DNA of 64,000 bases from Anaerolineae bacterium CG2_30_57_67 (GTDB lineage Bacteria; Chloroflexota; Anaerolineae; Anaerolineales; Villigracilaceae). The position numbers were made by a program, and so were the translations under genes. The notes beneath the pieces are model-generated. The model did no database searches. It worked only from the letters and a program-made list of their open reading frames with translations, and was not told the origin of the DNA. The stretch covers positions 1-64,000 of the forward strand of contig MNXJ01000029.1 in the NCBI GenBank assembly GCA_001872455.1, given 5' to 3'. This document shows, one piece after another, positions 1 to 9,002 of this stretch. How positions within the stretch are numbered: the stretch's first letter is position 1; every line of letters begins with the position of its first letter.

Positions 1-380
1 TGTCGTGCTGAAATTTGGCTGACGCCAATTTTTAGAGTCTATCCAAAAAACGGGGCAGGTGGGGCAAGGCCCGCGCAAATCGCAGATTTGCGCCACCGTG
101 GCTGCCCATTTTGCCAATCTTTTGGACGGGTTCTTATCTGTTCAGCGCCTATCAAACGGCTCTAAAATTTCAATTTTCCGGTTTCTGTGGTGCAACCGCG
201 ACACAAATGTCGCGCCACAAAGTTCCTGCTGCGTAACATCAGTTACTATGTGACCTTTTGTGGTTAAGAACTTTCGTGTGGGGGTTTTGGCTTTTCCCAG
301 GTTATTGCCAGGCAAATTCGCGTTCTCTGTGACGCAATTTCAGGGGCGCGTTTCCGTGCAAACGGGTTAAAATAACCTCC
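1..380. other. Intergenic region with small hairpins
   Basis: No convincing gene is seen here; the one short open frame has low-complexity composition and no ribosome site. Two inverted repeats are visible: GCGCAAATC-gca-GATTTGCGC (73-93) and GCGACA-caaa-TGTCGC (198-213). The second resembles the GCGACAT-tc-ATGTCGC hairpin at 46470-46485. A -10-like TAAAAT for the following gene lies at 368-373. Confidence 0.6.
368..373 (+). promoter_or_regulatory. -10 box of probable leaderless promoter
   Basis: TAAAAT is followed by only 7 nt (AACCTCC) before the ATG at 381. There is no purine-rich ribosome site, so a transcript starting at the usual distance from the -10 box would begin at or next to the start codon. 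No clear -35 element was identified. Confidence 0.4.
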
Positions 381-1778
381 ATGCCAAACGCCTACGAACA
401 ATTTCTGAAAAATTACCCCGCTTACGCCAGCACGCTGGCGCTGGATGACCTGCGCGCGCGCGATTACAGCCGCATTGACCGCGCCGGGCAAATCTACCTC
501 GATTACACTGGCGGCGGGCTGTACGCCGAAAGCCAGGTGCGCCAGCACCTGCAACTTTTGCTGGATGGCGTTTATGGCAACCCGCATTCTTCCAACCCGT
601 CTTCCATGGCGGCCACCCGCCTGGTCGAAGCGGCGCGCGCGGCGGTTTTGCGCTTTTTCAACGCCGACCCGGCAGAATATGAGGTCATTTTCACGGCCAA
701 CGCCAGCGGAGCGCTCAAACTGGTCGGCGAATCGTACCCGTTTGAGCGCGGCGACCAATATTTGCTGACGTTTGACAATCACAACTCGGTCAATGGCATC
801 CGCGAGTTTGCGCACGGGCGCGGCGCGCAAGTGACCTATATTCCCGTTGGCCTGCCCGATTTGCGCGTAGACGAAAGCTTGCTGGCCGAAGCGCTGGGCA
901 AGGCGCGCCCCGGCGGCAATAATTTATTCGCCTACCCGGCGCAATCCAATTTTTCTGGCGTGCAACACCCGCTGACCTGGGTTGAACAGGCGCATTCGCA
1001 AGGCTGGGCTGTTTTGCTGGATGTTGCCGCCTTTGCGCCAACCAGCCGGCTCGACCTTTCCCTTTACAAACCCGACTTTGTGCCGCTCTCGTTTTACAAA
1101 ATTTTCGGCTACCCCACCGGCCTGGGCGCGCTGATTGCCCGGCGCGACAAATTGCACAAATTACACCGACCCTGGTTCGCGGGCGGAACCATTACCGTCG
1201 CCTCGGTGCAGGGTGATAAATACTACCTGGCTGAAGGCCACGCCGCGTTTGAAGATGGCACGGTAGACTACCTCAACATCCCCGCCATCGAAATTGGTCT
1301 GCGCCACATCGAAGCCATGGGCATGGATAAAATCAAAACCCGCGTCACCTGCCTGACCGGTTGGCTGCTCGACAATCTGACAGCGCTCAAACACAGCAGC
1401 GGTGTTCCGCTGGCGCGCGTCTACGGGCCAACCTCCACCGAGGCGCGCGGCGGCGCGGTGACGGTCAACTTCTTCGACGGGCGCAACCAGCCGCTTGACC
1501 ATCGCGCCATCGAAGCCGCCGCCAACACCCGCAATATCTCCCTGCGCACCGGCTGCTTTTGCAACCCAGGCGCGGGCGAGGTGGCGCTGGGCATTTCACG
1601 GGTGGAATTGGATGTTTGCTTCAAAGGACCGGGACACCAAGACCGGCTGACGCTTGACGACTTCCGCCTGTGTATTGACGGAAAATCAAGCGGCGCAGTG
1701 CGCATATCCGTTGGCATGGTCAGCAACTTTGAAGATATTCAGGCCTTTTTGCGCTTTGCCAGTGAAATGTTGCAGTAG
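381..1778 (+). CDS. Class-V aminotransferase, cysteine desulfurase / MoCo sulfurase type
   Basis: This is a pyridoxal-phosphate enzyme of 465 residues. The predicted Schiff-base lysine is K240 in SFYKIFGYPTG, and D214 in LLDVAAFAPT is the expected pyridine-nitrogen ligand. TANASGAL (about 105-112) fits the PLP-phosphate region. RTGCFCNPGA carries C392 and C394, the arrangement of the sulfur-accepting cysteine in the N-terminal domain of molybdenum cofactor sulfurases. There is no C-terminal MOSC domain. The family moves sulfur from cysteine to an acceptor; the acceptor here is not evident. No iron-sulfur assembly gene adjoins it. A sulfite-oxidase-like molybdoenzyme lies far away at 39.7 kb, so a link is speculative. 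Confidence 0.8.
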   Translation: MPNAYEQFLKNYPAYASTLALDDLRARDYSRIDRAGQIYLDYTGGGLYAESQVRQHLQLLLDGVYGNPHSSNPSSMAATRLVEAARAAVLRFFNADPAEYEVIFTANASGALKLVGESYPFERGDQYLLTFDNHNSVNGIREFAHGRGAQVTYIPVGLPDLRVDESLLAEALGKARPGGNNLFAYPAQSNFSGVQHPLTWVEQAHSQGWAVLLDVAAFAPTSRLDLSLYKPDFVPLSFYKIFGYPTGLGALIARRDKLHKLHRPWFAGGTITVASVQGDKYYLAEGHAAFEDGTVDYLNIPAIEIGLRHIEAMGMDKIKTRVTCLTGWLLDNLTALKHSSGVPLARVYGPTSTEARGGAVTVNFFDGRNQPLDHRAIEAAANTRNISLRTGCFCNPGAGEVALGISRVELDVCFKGPGHQDRLTLDDFRLCIDGKSSGAVRISVGMVSNFEDIQAFLRFASEMLQ

Positions 1779-1798
1779 CCCCCAAAGAACAGGAAAAA

Positions 1799-2383
1799 AT
1801 GACCGCTCAACCCAAATCCATCCCTCTGATTTTAGCGATACTCATTGGAATTCTTTTTCTATTAATCGTCGCCGTTGGCGCCACAGCGCTGATGGTTTCC
1901 GAATCCACCCAATGCGGCACTGGCGGCTCTTCGTTTTTGGATGTCTGGCGGGCGCAGAGTTTTGGCTTGGGCGTTTTTAGCGAAAAGGAATGGCAGAAAT
2001 CCTATTCCGTCAAACCCTACCGCGTGCAAGTGGTGTGGGATTCGCCCGATTTAAGTTCGATTGCCACCCTGGAATATTTGCTCTTCAATTGCGGCACGAC
2101 CAGCGCCGACCTGGATACTTATTACAGCGATGAGAATTTTCACAACATCATCCTGGCTGACTATCAGGACGTGCAAAAAACAAGCGCATGTCGCGCAGGA
2201 GATACGCGCCTGTACCAATTCACCGCCAAATTTGAAAATACAGATTATCTGCTCTGGCAATGGGCCAAACCAGACGGCGACAAGCGCGTTTTTGGCTTTT
2301 TTATGGCCGTCCCCGCCCAGAGCCGTTTAAGCGGGCTGGGCTACGCCGAAAAAGTCTTTCCAGAATTGACGACCTGCCCATAG
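1799..2383 (+). CDS. Hypothetical protein with N-terminal membrane anchor
   Basis: A 194-residue protein that I do not recognise. Residues about 8-31 (LILAILIGILFLLIVAVGAT) form one hydrophobic segment, and the rest is polar with several cysteines (in CGTGG, FNCGTTS, SACRAGD and the C-terminal TTCP), which suggests an exported, disulfide-containing, membrane-anchored domain. The start is preceded by AGGAAAAA. It follows the aminotransferase by 20 bp on the same strand, so they may be cotranscribed. The downstream neighbour is convergent. Confidence 0.6.
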   Translation: MTAQPKSIPLILAILIGILFLLIVAVGATALMVSESTQCGTGGSSFLDVWRAQSFGLGVFSEKEWQKSYSVKPYRVQVVWDSPDLSSIATLEYLLFNCGTTSADLDTYYSDENFHNIILADYQDVQKTSACRAGDTRLYQFTAKFENTDYLLWQWAKPDGDKRVFGFFMAVPAQSRLSGLGYAEKVFPELTTCP

Positions 2384-2387
2384 AAAA

Positions 2388-3233
2388 TTAACCTGGCAAC
2401 CAGCCGGGGGGTTGTATTTTTGAGTCAAACGGCACGCCCAGCAAAACAACGGTGATATTGTCATGCCCGCCGCGCGCGTTGGCTAAATCTACCAGCGTCT
2501 GAGCGGCCTGTTGTAGCGTGCGCCCTTTCAGCGACTGATGAATTTCAGCATTGCCCACCAGGTCAGTCAAACCATCGGTGCAGAGCAAAATCACATCCCC
2601 CGGCTCAAGCAAAAATCCCTGATTGGCCTTGGCTTTTGAGTCGCTGTCATTGGGCGTCAAAAACAGGCGCAAATCGGGTTCGGGCGGCTCGGACGCGCCC
2701 AGATAGCGGCGGATGACATGCAAATTGGGGTGGGTCTGAATTTGCGAATGCTCCAAAATCCCTTTTTCAAGCGCCTCCTGCACCCAGGTATGGTCACGGC
2801 TCAACTGCCGAATTTCATTCTGCCGCAGAAGATAAATGCGTGAATCACCCGCGTAGGCGATGTAAAGCACATCACCCAGCACCCAGGCACAGGCAGCGGT
2901 GGCGCCCATGCCCTTGCGGGTGGCATCCAGCTCAGCCTGACGGAAAATTTCTTCACTGGCATCATAAAAACTTTGCTGAAAAACCCCCAGCGGACTACCG
3001 CCATTGACGGCATCCACCGCCCGGCAGATGAGATTGACCGCCATTTCTGAGGCCACCTCCCCGGCGCGATGGCCGCCGATGCCGTCCGAAACAACAGCAA
3101 ACACCACCGGCACGGGGTTGTACTGGCTGAGGGTATAGGCCATAACAGCGAAGTTATCCTCGTTATTTTTGCCAGATTGGCCGGGGTGCGAAAGCGCTGC
3201 AACATAGAGATGGGCGCGGTTCGAGCGAATCAT
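2388..3233 (-). CDS. PP2C-family serine/threonine protein phosphatase
   Basis: Metal-dependent PP2C phosphatase, 281 residues. The family motifs appear in order: SHPGQSGKNNEDNF, VVSDGIGGHRAGEVAS, YAGDSRIYLL, CTDGLTDLV and GGHDNITVVLL, whose aspartates bind the Mn/Mg pair. The start chosen (MIRSNRAH) is the ATG at 3233, whose ATGA overlaps the stop of the upstream VWA-FHA gene. A longer upstream reading would lie inside that gene. Coupling to an FHA protein suggests it removes phosphates in a Ser/Thr phosphorylation circuit. No kinase gene is present nearby. Confidence 0.9.
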   Translation of the reverse strand: MIRSNRAHLYVAALSHPGQSGKNNEDNFAVMAYTLSQYNPVPVVFAVVSDGIGGHRAGEVASEMAVNLICRAVDAVNGGSPLGVFQQSFYDASEEIFRQAELDATRKGMGATAACAWVLGDVLYIAYAGDSRIYLLRQNEIRQLSRDHTWVQEALEKGILEHSQIQTHPNLHVIRRYLGASEPPEPDLRLFLTPNDSDSKAKANQGFLLEPGDVILLCTDGLTDLVGNAEIHQSLKGRTLQQAAQTLVDLANARGGHDNITVVLLGVPFDSKIQPPGWLPG

Positions 3234-5104
3234 CCGTCTTTTAGCGGGGTCAAAGTAGGTTTGGGCGTCACCGGCGGCTTGCTGGCGACGAAACGATAGG
3301 TGAGAGAGCCAAAGTGTACCACATCGCCATGCCGCAAAAGATGCCCTTCGGCGGGGGCAGGCTGGTAATTCACCCATGTTCCGGCGACGGAGTTTTGGTC
3401 GAAGAGCGTAAATTGACCATCAGACGAATGACGCAGGCGGGCGTGTAGCGCAGAAATGGAGGCGTCGCCGAACAGGTGCGAGGCTTGGGTTGGATCCTGT
3501 CCAAAGGTAGTTTCCCCAAGCGGAAGCGGGATTGGGTCGCCCAATGCGGGCTGTCCCTGCGCTGTCAGTTTGACCAAATAAGCGGCAGGCGGCGTAGGGC
3601 GGCGAATCCAGGCAAACGGCGCCGGGCGCGCGGCGCGGGTTGTTGTGGCATTGACGGGTTGTGTGACCGGGTCAAGACGGCGCGCCCAAGCGGCTCGACG
3701 TTCACGCAGCGCCGCCAGGTTGAGCCGCCCGCCCGCAAAAATGACCCCCAACAGCACCACACCCGCCAGTAGAATCAGAATAATCGTCACGGCCAGGCCA
3801 TTCCGCATCATCAGCCCGGCGATTCCGCCCGGAGGCTGGATAACGTTGACGGTGATGGTGAGTTCAGCGCTGCTGCGCCGCAGGCCGAGGCTGTCTTCGG
3901 CTTCCACCGTCAGGTCATGCGCGCCGCTGACAAGGTAGACGCTCAAATCCCAGGTAAATTTTTCAAAGGGCGGGGCCGTATTTTCATCCGCCAAAACGCC
4001 ATCCACGTAAAGCGCAGTGCGCGTCAGCGGGCGTGGGTGGGCATCGGGAAATTCAATGATGATTTCAAGCGCCTGTTCGCGCGGCTGGCTGTTTGCCAGG
4101 TCAAAGGGGGCCTGCGTATTTTGGCGCGTAATTTGTTCGGGCGGAGAAACTAAAATGGGATTGGGCGCTTCAACGCGGACGGAAAAAGACAGCGCGTTGG
4201 AGGTCAGCGCCAGACCATCGAGCGCGATTTGCGCCGAAAGGCTTGGTTGGCTGCTGGCCGTGACGCGCGAAGCGTAGGTAAGTTGATAGGCGCTACGCAA
4301 AGACGAGAACCATTCTTCGGGGTCAGGCAGGGTTTCTGCACCCGTGAAGTTGATAGCGCGCCCGTTGGTCTGCGCCGCAACTTGACGCAAGGCTTCTGCG
4401 CCAGAATGCGTAAAAAAATCACCGGAATCAATCACCCAAACATAAACACGCACCCCAGCCTGATTGGCGCGAGCGGTCAAGTCAGACAGCCCAGCCGAGG
4501 TCTGGTTATCGAGGTGGGCGCTGATGAGCAGAATGGCCGGTTTAACGCCGGGGGTGATGGGCAATTCCTGAGCGACATCCAGCGCATACGAAAGGGAAGC
4601 CAGCCCGGGTTGAGAGGTGCGCAACTGCGGGTCAAAGATTTCGAGACGATTACGCCAGTTTGACGGCGAAAAATGCGAAGCGACGCCGCCGCCATTCCAA
4701 ACCAGGCTCAAATCATCCGCGCTTTCGGCGGGACGGGCGGCGGCCCAATTGAGCAGAATTTCTTTGGCTTTGTCATAGCGCGAGACGCCAAAAGAATCCC
4801 GCGCGGCCAGGCTGGCGCTGGAATTTATCGCCACAACCAGACGCAGAGGCAAAACGAGCGCATCAACCTGAGCAGGCAGGGTTTGGCCGCCTTCCAGCAG
4901 GCTGACGCTTTGCGAGGTCAGCCCAGAAACAAAATTTCCCTGGTCATCAAAAACATCCAGCAGGGCAGTAACCGTGGGAAACGCATCCTGATTCAGGTTG
5001 TAAAGCGCCGCAAAGGCTTGTCCCTGTGCGCGAGCGGGCGCTGGCGGCAGAAGCAGAGCCAAAATAAGCAAAGTAAAAAAGATTCGGGAAAGGCGCGTAA
5101 ACAT
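3230..5104 (-). CDS. Membrane protein with VWA-like extracellular and FHA cytosolic domains
   Basis: A 624-residue protein. A signal peptide ends near PAPARAQG. An extracytoplasmic region follows with von Willebrand A-like character (LRLVVAINSSASL in place of a classical DxSxS, and AILLISAHLDN). One membrane segment lies near residues 435-460 (LAVTIILILLAGVVLLGV), then a basic linker. The last 100 residues form an FHA domain (TTFGQD, ISALHARLRH, DQNSVAGTWVN) that binds phosphothreonine. The ATG at 5104 was preferred over a GTG 12 codons upstream because it starts the signal peptide. The layout suggests signalling across the membrane, with the coupled PP2C phosphatase acting on the same circuit. 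Confidence 0.8.
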   Translation of the reverse strand: MFTRLSRIFFTLLILALLLPPAPARAQGQAFAALYNLNQDAFPTVTALLDVFDDQGNFVSGLTSQSVSLLEGGQTLPAQVDALVLPLRLVVAINSSASLAARDSFGVSRYDKAKEILLNWAAARPAESADDLSLVWNGGGVASHFSPSNWRNRLEIFDPQLRTSQPGLASLSYALDVAQELPITPGVKPAILLISAHLDNQTSAGLSDLTARANQAGVRVYVWVIDSGDFFTHSGAEALRQVAAQTNGRAINFTGAETLPDPEEWFSSLRSAYQLTYASRVTASSQPSLSAQIALDGLALTSNALSFSVRVEAPNPILVSPPEQITRQNTQAPFDLANSQPREQALEIIIEFPDAHPRPLTRTALYVDGVLADENTAPPFEKFTWDLSVYLVSGAHDLTVEAEDSLGLRRSSAELTITVNVIQPPGGIAGLMMRNGLAVTIILILLAGVVLLGVIFAGGRLNLAALRERRAAWARRLDPVTQPVNATTTRAARPAPFAWIRRPTPPAAYLVKLTAQGQPALGDPIPLPLGETTFGQDPTQASHLFGDASISALHARLRHSSDGQFTLFDQNSVAGTWVNYQPAPAEGHLLRHGDVVHFGSLTYRFVASKPPVTPKPTLTPLKDG

Positions 5105-5205
5105 GTGGGCTGGAATATACCGCAGATGAGGCTTCGTCACAAGGAATGCTGGAAAAAATTTGGGGTAGAATCAAGCGCTTGCAAATATTTTTGAAGGAGA
5201 ATGTC

Positions 5206-5757
5206 ATGCCCGCTTACGAAACCTACCCTGTCGAAATTGCCGGCCTGAAGCGCGAGTTGCGCCTGTTTCAGGTGGCCCCCAATCTAAAAATCGCTATTTT
5301 GAACATTTTAGGCGATACCGAACTAACGCAGGCCGCCGCCAAAGCGCTGGCAAAAAAGTTGGAAGCGCTGGCGTTTGACACACTGGTAACCGCAGAAGCC
5401 AAATCTATCCCGCTGGCGTATGCGCTTTCGGTGGAGATGCGCAAACCGTATGTCGTTTTGCGCAAATCGTACAAGCCTTACATGGGCGACGCGCTCCAGG
5501 CTGACACGCTTTCAATCACCACCGGCAAACCCCAAACGTTGATTTTGGACGAGAAAGACCGCGCGCTGGTGAAGGATAAAAAAGTCGTCATCGTGGACGA
5601 TGTCATCAGCACCGGTTCGACGCTTCAGGGGATACGCATGATTTTGGAAAAAGCCGGAGCGCAGGTTGTTGCCGAAACGGCAATTATGACCGAAGGCGAA
5701 AAATCAAAGTGGCTGCACATCGTTTCGTTGGGACATTTGCCGCTGTTTACCGATTAA
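5206..5757 (+). CDS. Adenine-phosphoribosyltransferase-like protein
   Basis: A 183-residue type-I phosphoribosyltransferase. The PRPP-binding signature is VVIVDDVISTGST (127-139). An N-terminal KPYVVLRKSYKPYMG segment (80-94) resembles the hood of adenine phosphoribosyltransferases. The start at 5206 has the strong site GAAGGAGA 6-13 nt upstream; the in-frame ATG at 5146 has no such site. Expected reaction: purine base plus PRPP to nucleotide. Substrate choice cannot be read from the sequence, and other PRTases (xpt, pyrE) are encoded elsewhere in the window. Confidence 0.8.
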   Translation: MPAYETYPVEIAGLKRELRLFQVAPNLKIAILNILGDTELTQAAAKALAKKLEALAFDTLVTAEAKSIPLAYALSVEMRKPYVVLRKSYKPYMGDALQADTLSITTGKPQTLILDEKDRALVKDKKVVIVDDVISTGSTLQGIRMILEKAGAQVVAETAIMTEGEKSKWLHIVSLGHLPLFTD

Positions 5758-5781
5758 TCGCGCGTTCGCCCCGGCCAGGTA

Positions 5782-6666
5782 CTATTTTTTAAACGTCTGA
5801 AAGCCCTCGCCCATGGCCTCGTGCGCCGCACCGATGACCATAAAGGCGGCGGGGTCGGCCTCGTGAACGATGTCTTTGAGCAATTGCACTTCGGCGCGCG
5901 TGACAACGGTGTACAAAATGGGGCGTTCCTGCCCGGTGTAGGCGCCGGTGCCTTCCAGACAGGTGACGCCGCGCTCCAGCGCGGTCAAAATTTTGGCGGC
6001 GACTTGTTGCGGCGCAACGGTGATAATCAACGCCGTGCGCACCGTGCCGCCGCCTTCCATGGCGGCATCAACTACCAGCCCGCTAACGTAGAGGGTGATG
6101 ACGGCGTAAAGAGCCTTATCCCAGCCGAAGACAAATCCCGCGGCGAGAATGACGATGGTGTCGGTGAGCATGTAACTTTGCGTCATCGAGATACCGCGAT
6201 AATGGTTGAGAATGCGCGCCAAAATGTCAGTGCCGCCGCTGGTACCGCGCCCGTGATAGACCAGGCTGTAGCCAATCCCGGCGACGACCGCGCCGTAAAG
6301 CGAATTTAAAACCATGTCGTGGGTCAAGCCGTCACGAGGGAAAAAAGGCAGCCAGAGCAGGGCATCCGTCAAAAACGAATAAATGACGATGGCAAAACCG
6401 GTCCGCAAGGCAAACCCGCGTCCGCCCAAAAAACGCCAGCCGAGCAAAAACAGCGGCAGATTGCCAAGAAACACCATCAGCCCGACCGGCCAGGTGGTGT
6501 AATGATAAATCAACTGCGCAATGCCGCTCACCCCGCCCGAAGCCAGGTTGGCCGGAATGAAGAAGATGCGCAACGCCATGGCCTGTACCAGCGCCCCCAG
6601 GGCAATCAGCGAGAAGTCGCGCAGGGTCGGCCAGAGTTTCACAAGGGGAACCGTTTTATTCTGCAT
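5782..6666 (-). CDS. YitT-family membrane protein (DUF2179)
   Basis: A 294-residue integral membrane protein. The N-terminal half has about five hydrophobic segments with the family's LASGGVSGIAQLIYH and GRGTSGGTDILARIL patterns. The C-terminal soluble part (RTALIITVAPQQVAAKIL, GVTCLEGTGAYTG, ILYTVVTRAEV) is the DUF2179 domain. The ATG at 6666 (MQNKTVPLV) is chosen; it overlaps the end of the upstream dehydrogenase gene by 11 bp. Function in the family is unknown; a transport role is often assumed. Confidence 0.85.
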   Translation of the reverse strand: MQNKTVPLVKLWPTLRDFSLIALGALVQAMALRIFFIPANLASGGVSGIAQLIYHYTTWPVGLMVFLGNLPLFLLGWRFLGGRGFALRTGFAIVIYSFLTDALLWLPFFPRDGLTHDMVLNSLYGAVVAGIGYSLVYHGRGTSGGTDILARILNHYRGISMTQSYMLTDTIVILAAGFVFGWDKALYAVITLYVSGLVVDAAMEGGGTVRTALIITVAPQQVAAKILTALERGVTCLEGTGAYTGQERPILYTVVTRAEVQLLKDIVHEADPAAFMVIGAAHEAMGEGFQTFKK

Positions 6667-7564
6667 TCTGTCGTCCGCGTTCTTCGCTACCGATCCCTGC
6701 CAACAACTCCAACACGCCCAGCACCGCCGAGTTATCCAACTCACCCATGCCAAGTTGAAGCATGGCATTGAAAAGTTGCGCATGTTCAGCAGTGGCCGGC
6801 AATGGAACGCCGTAAGCGCGGGCGCTTTCCAGCACGATATTCAGGTCTTTGGCCTGCATGTACGCCTTGAACCCTGGGGCGCGGTTGCCCGCAAACAAAC
6901 GCGGGGGTTTGACATCCAACGTCCAGCATTGCGCCGCGCCGCCTTTGATGGCGTCCACAACTTTGCGCGGATCAACCCCGGCTTTTTGCGAGAAAACCAG
7001 CAGTTCACCCAGCGCCACCATTTGGGCGGCGACCATGATTTGGTTGGCGGCTTTAGCAACCTGCCCCGCGCCCGCGTCGCCAACGCGGGTGACGGTTTTG
7101 CCCATTGCCAGAAAAACCGGCATGACCTTTTCGAGCGCGTCCGCGTCACCGCCGACCATAATGGTGAGCGTGCCGTTCTGCGCGCCGATATCGCCGCCGC
7201 TGACAGGCGCATCCAGCGCCAGAACGCCTTTTTCAGCCAAACTGACAGCCAGGCGGCGGGCGCTTTCAGGTTTGATGGTGCTATTATCTACAAAAATCAG
7301 GCCGGGACGGGCGGATGCGAGGATACCGCCAGGCGCGAGAACCACACTCTCGACATCGGGAGAATCTGGCAAATTGGTGAAAACAACATCCACCTGCGCG
7401 GCGACTTCAGCGGGAGAAAAGGCCTCCGCCGCGCCTTCCGCCACCAATTCTTTGACCACTGCGCGGCTACGATTGTGTACCACCAGCGGGAACCCGGCTT
7501 TGAGAATGTTGCGGGCGATGGATTTTCCCATCAGCCCCAGGCCAATGTAGCCAACTTTGAGCAT
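6656..7564 (-). CDS. NAD(P)-dependent beta-hydroxyacid dehydrogenase
   Basis: A 302-residue member of the 3-hydroxyisobutyrate / 6-phosphogluconate dehydrogenase superfamily. The dinucleotide fold is at the N-terminus (GYIGLGLMGKSIARN). The substrate motif DAPVSGGDIGAQNGTL (about 119-134) and the catalytic lysine region GAGQVAKAANQ (about 164-174) are both intact. Candidate substrates are 3-hydroxyisobutyrate, tartronate semialdehyde or succinic semialdehyde; context does not decide. Confidence 0.85.
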   Translation of the reverse strand: MLKVGYIGLGLMGKSIARNILKAGFPLVVHNRSRAVVKELVAEGAAEAFSPAEVAAQVDVVFTNLPDSPDVESVVLAPGGILASARPGLIFVDNSTIKPESARRLAVSLAEKGVLALDAPVSGGDIGAQNGTLTIMVGGDADALEKVMPVFLAMGKTVTRVGDAGAGQVAKAANQIMVAAQMVALGELLVFSQKAGVDPRKVVDAIKGGAAQCWTLDVKPPRLFAGNRAPGFKAYMQAKDLNIVLESARAYGVPLPATAEHAQLFNAMLQLGMGELDNSAVLGVLELLAGIGSEERGRQNAE

Positions 7565-7600
7565 ACCGTCTCCTGATAACGCGCCGTCGTTTTGACAGCG

Positions 7601-7942
7601 CTAATAATCGGTGGTCAATTGCGCCATCTGAATGGGAATCCAGCCCGTGACGTTGGAAAACTCGACCAAAAGCCACTCGCCGCTGGCATCGTAGCCGAGC
7701 AGTGCGCCGCGCGCGCCGGGCAAGACCTGGCCGAGTTCGTCTGCGCCCGAAACGGGGGCGGCCAGAACGCGCACCGATTTAATGCCAGCGTCGGCGACGA
7801 TGGTGACAAGACCCGCACCGGGGGTTGCCCCCGCTTCGCCGGGGATTACTTGCGCACCGGGGTCAGGCGTGGCGCTGACGGCGGGGCCGCAAGCCGTGAG
7901 CAGGAGGGCAAAAAAGAACAGAAGAAGTAGGTTTTTTTTCAT
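7601..7942 (-). CDS. Small lipoprotein with SH3-like domain
   Basis: A 113-residue protein with a lipoprotein signal peptide: a Lys-Lys start, a Leu/Phe-rich core and lipobox LLTAC (C18), followed by an Ala/Pro/Gly linker. The C-terminal 65 residues (SVRVLAAPVSGADELGQVL, EWLLVEFSNVTGWIPIQ) match the pattern of bacterial SH3 domains, which bind cell wall or act as spacers. It is 6 bp from the SDR gene upstream, so cotranscription is likely. Function unknown. Confidence 0.65.
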   Translation of the reverse strand: MKKNLLLLFFFALLLTACGPAVSATPDPGAQVIPGEAGATPGAGLVTIVADAGIKSVRVLAAPVSGADELGQVLPGARGALLGYDASGEWLLVEFSNVTGWIPIQMAQLTTDY

Positions 7943-7948
7943 CGGAGG

Positions 7949-8974
7949 TTAGAAGAGGGCGCGGTTGGCGCTAACCCAGTCAAAAAGTTGTTTGACACCT
8001 GTTTCAACGCTGAATTTTGGCCGCCAGCCCAACACTTCGGCGGCTTTGCGAATGTCGGCCACAAAAACCTTCTGGTCGCCGGGGCGCCAGTCGCCGCGCG
8101 TGATGGGCAGCGCGTGGCCGACCAGATTTTCTAGCAGCGGGGCAAATTCGTTCCAAATGGAAATGGTATTCGATGCGCCGCCGCCCAGGTTGAAAACCTG
8201 GCCCTTGACGCGCTCAATATTGGCAATCGCCAGGTCATAGGCGTCGAGCAAATCATAGACGTGGAGCAGGTCGCGCACCTGTTTGCCGTCGCCGTAAATC
8301 GAAAGCGGGCGGCCAGTGATGGCGGCAATCACAAACCAGGCCACCCAGCCCTGGTCTTCCACGCCGAACTGACGCGGGCCGTAAATGCAGCTCTGGCGCA
8401 AAACCACCGAGGGCAAGCCATAAATGCGGAAATAATCGCGCACATATTGGTCGCCGGTGCCTTTGGAACAGCCGTAGGGCGAATGGAAATCCAGCGGTTG
8501 GGCTTCGGAGGCGCCGAAGGGCAGCGATTCGTATTTCCAGCGGGTCGGGCGCTCAATCACCGCGACATCATCCATGCCGCCATAAACTTTGTTGGTGGAG
8601 GCGTACAGAAAAACCGGATTGCGCTGGTTGAGGCGCGCCGCTTCGAGAACGTTGAACGTGCCGAGGGCATTGATTTCAAAATCTTCGCGCGGATTGACAA
8701 CCGAGGTGGTCACGGCGACCTGCCCGGCCAGGTGAACGATGACATCCGCTTCGCGGGCGCTGACAGCCAGCAGCCCGGCATCGCGCACATCGCCAACGAC
8801 CAGGTTGAAGGCATTGGGGCCGTGGGTTTGTTGCAGCCACTTCAGGTTGCGCGGCGCTCCAGCGCGGGAAAGGTTATCGTAAATGGTGACCTTTTCGCCG
8901 CGTTCCAGCAGGCGGTGAACAAAATTGGAGCCAATGAACCCGGCTCCACCGGTGATGAAATAGTTGCGAGACAT
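7949..8974 (-). CDS. SDR-family nucleotide-sugar epimerase, CDP-paratose 2-epimerase type
   Basis: Extended short-chain dehydrogenase, 341 residues. NAD is bound by FITGGAGFIGSNF. The catalytic segment STNKVYGG and YGCSKGTGDQ supplies Ser/Thr, Tyr and Lys. RQSCIYGPRQFGVEDQGWV and YGDGKQVRDLLHVYD are close to CDP-tyvelose/paratose 2-epimerases, but substrate assignment is by motif memory only. Expected role: a nucleotide-sugar step for surface polysaccharide. A tandem-repeat tract fills the gap to the upstream flippase gene, which might take part in glycolipid export. Confidence 0.8.
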   Translation of the reverse strand: MSRNYFITGGAGFIGSNFVHRLLERGEKVTIYDNLSRAGAPRNLKWLQQTHGPNAFNLVVGDVRDAGLLAVSAREADVIVHLAGQVAVTTSVVNPREDFEINALGTFNVLEAARLNQRNPVFLYASTNKVYGGMDDVAVIERPTRWKYESLPFGASEAQPLDFHSPYGCSKGTGDQYVRDYFRIYGLPSVVLRQSCIYGPRQFGVEDQGWVAWFVIAAITGRPLSIYGDGKQVRDLLHVYDLLDAYDLAIANIERVKGQVFNLGGGASNTISIWNEFAPLLENLVGHALPITRGDWRPGDQKVFVADIRKAAEVLGWRPKFSVETGVKQLFDWVSANRALF

Positions 8975-9002
8975 GAGACTCCGTTTGGGTTTTCGGGTGG
9001 GC

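Noticed and set aside
59-253. 64-codon ORF at left end
   Set aside because: No ribosome site, low-complexity composition and spans two hairpins; most likely non-coding.
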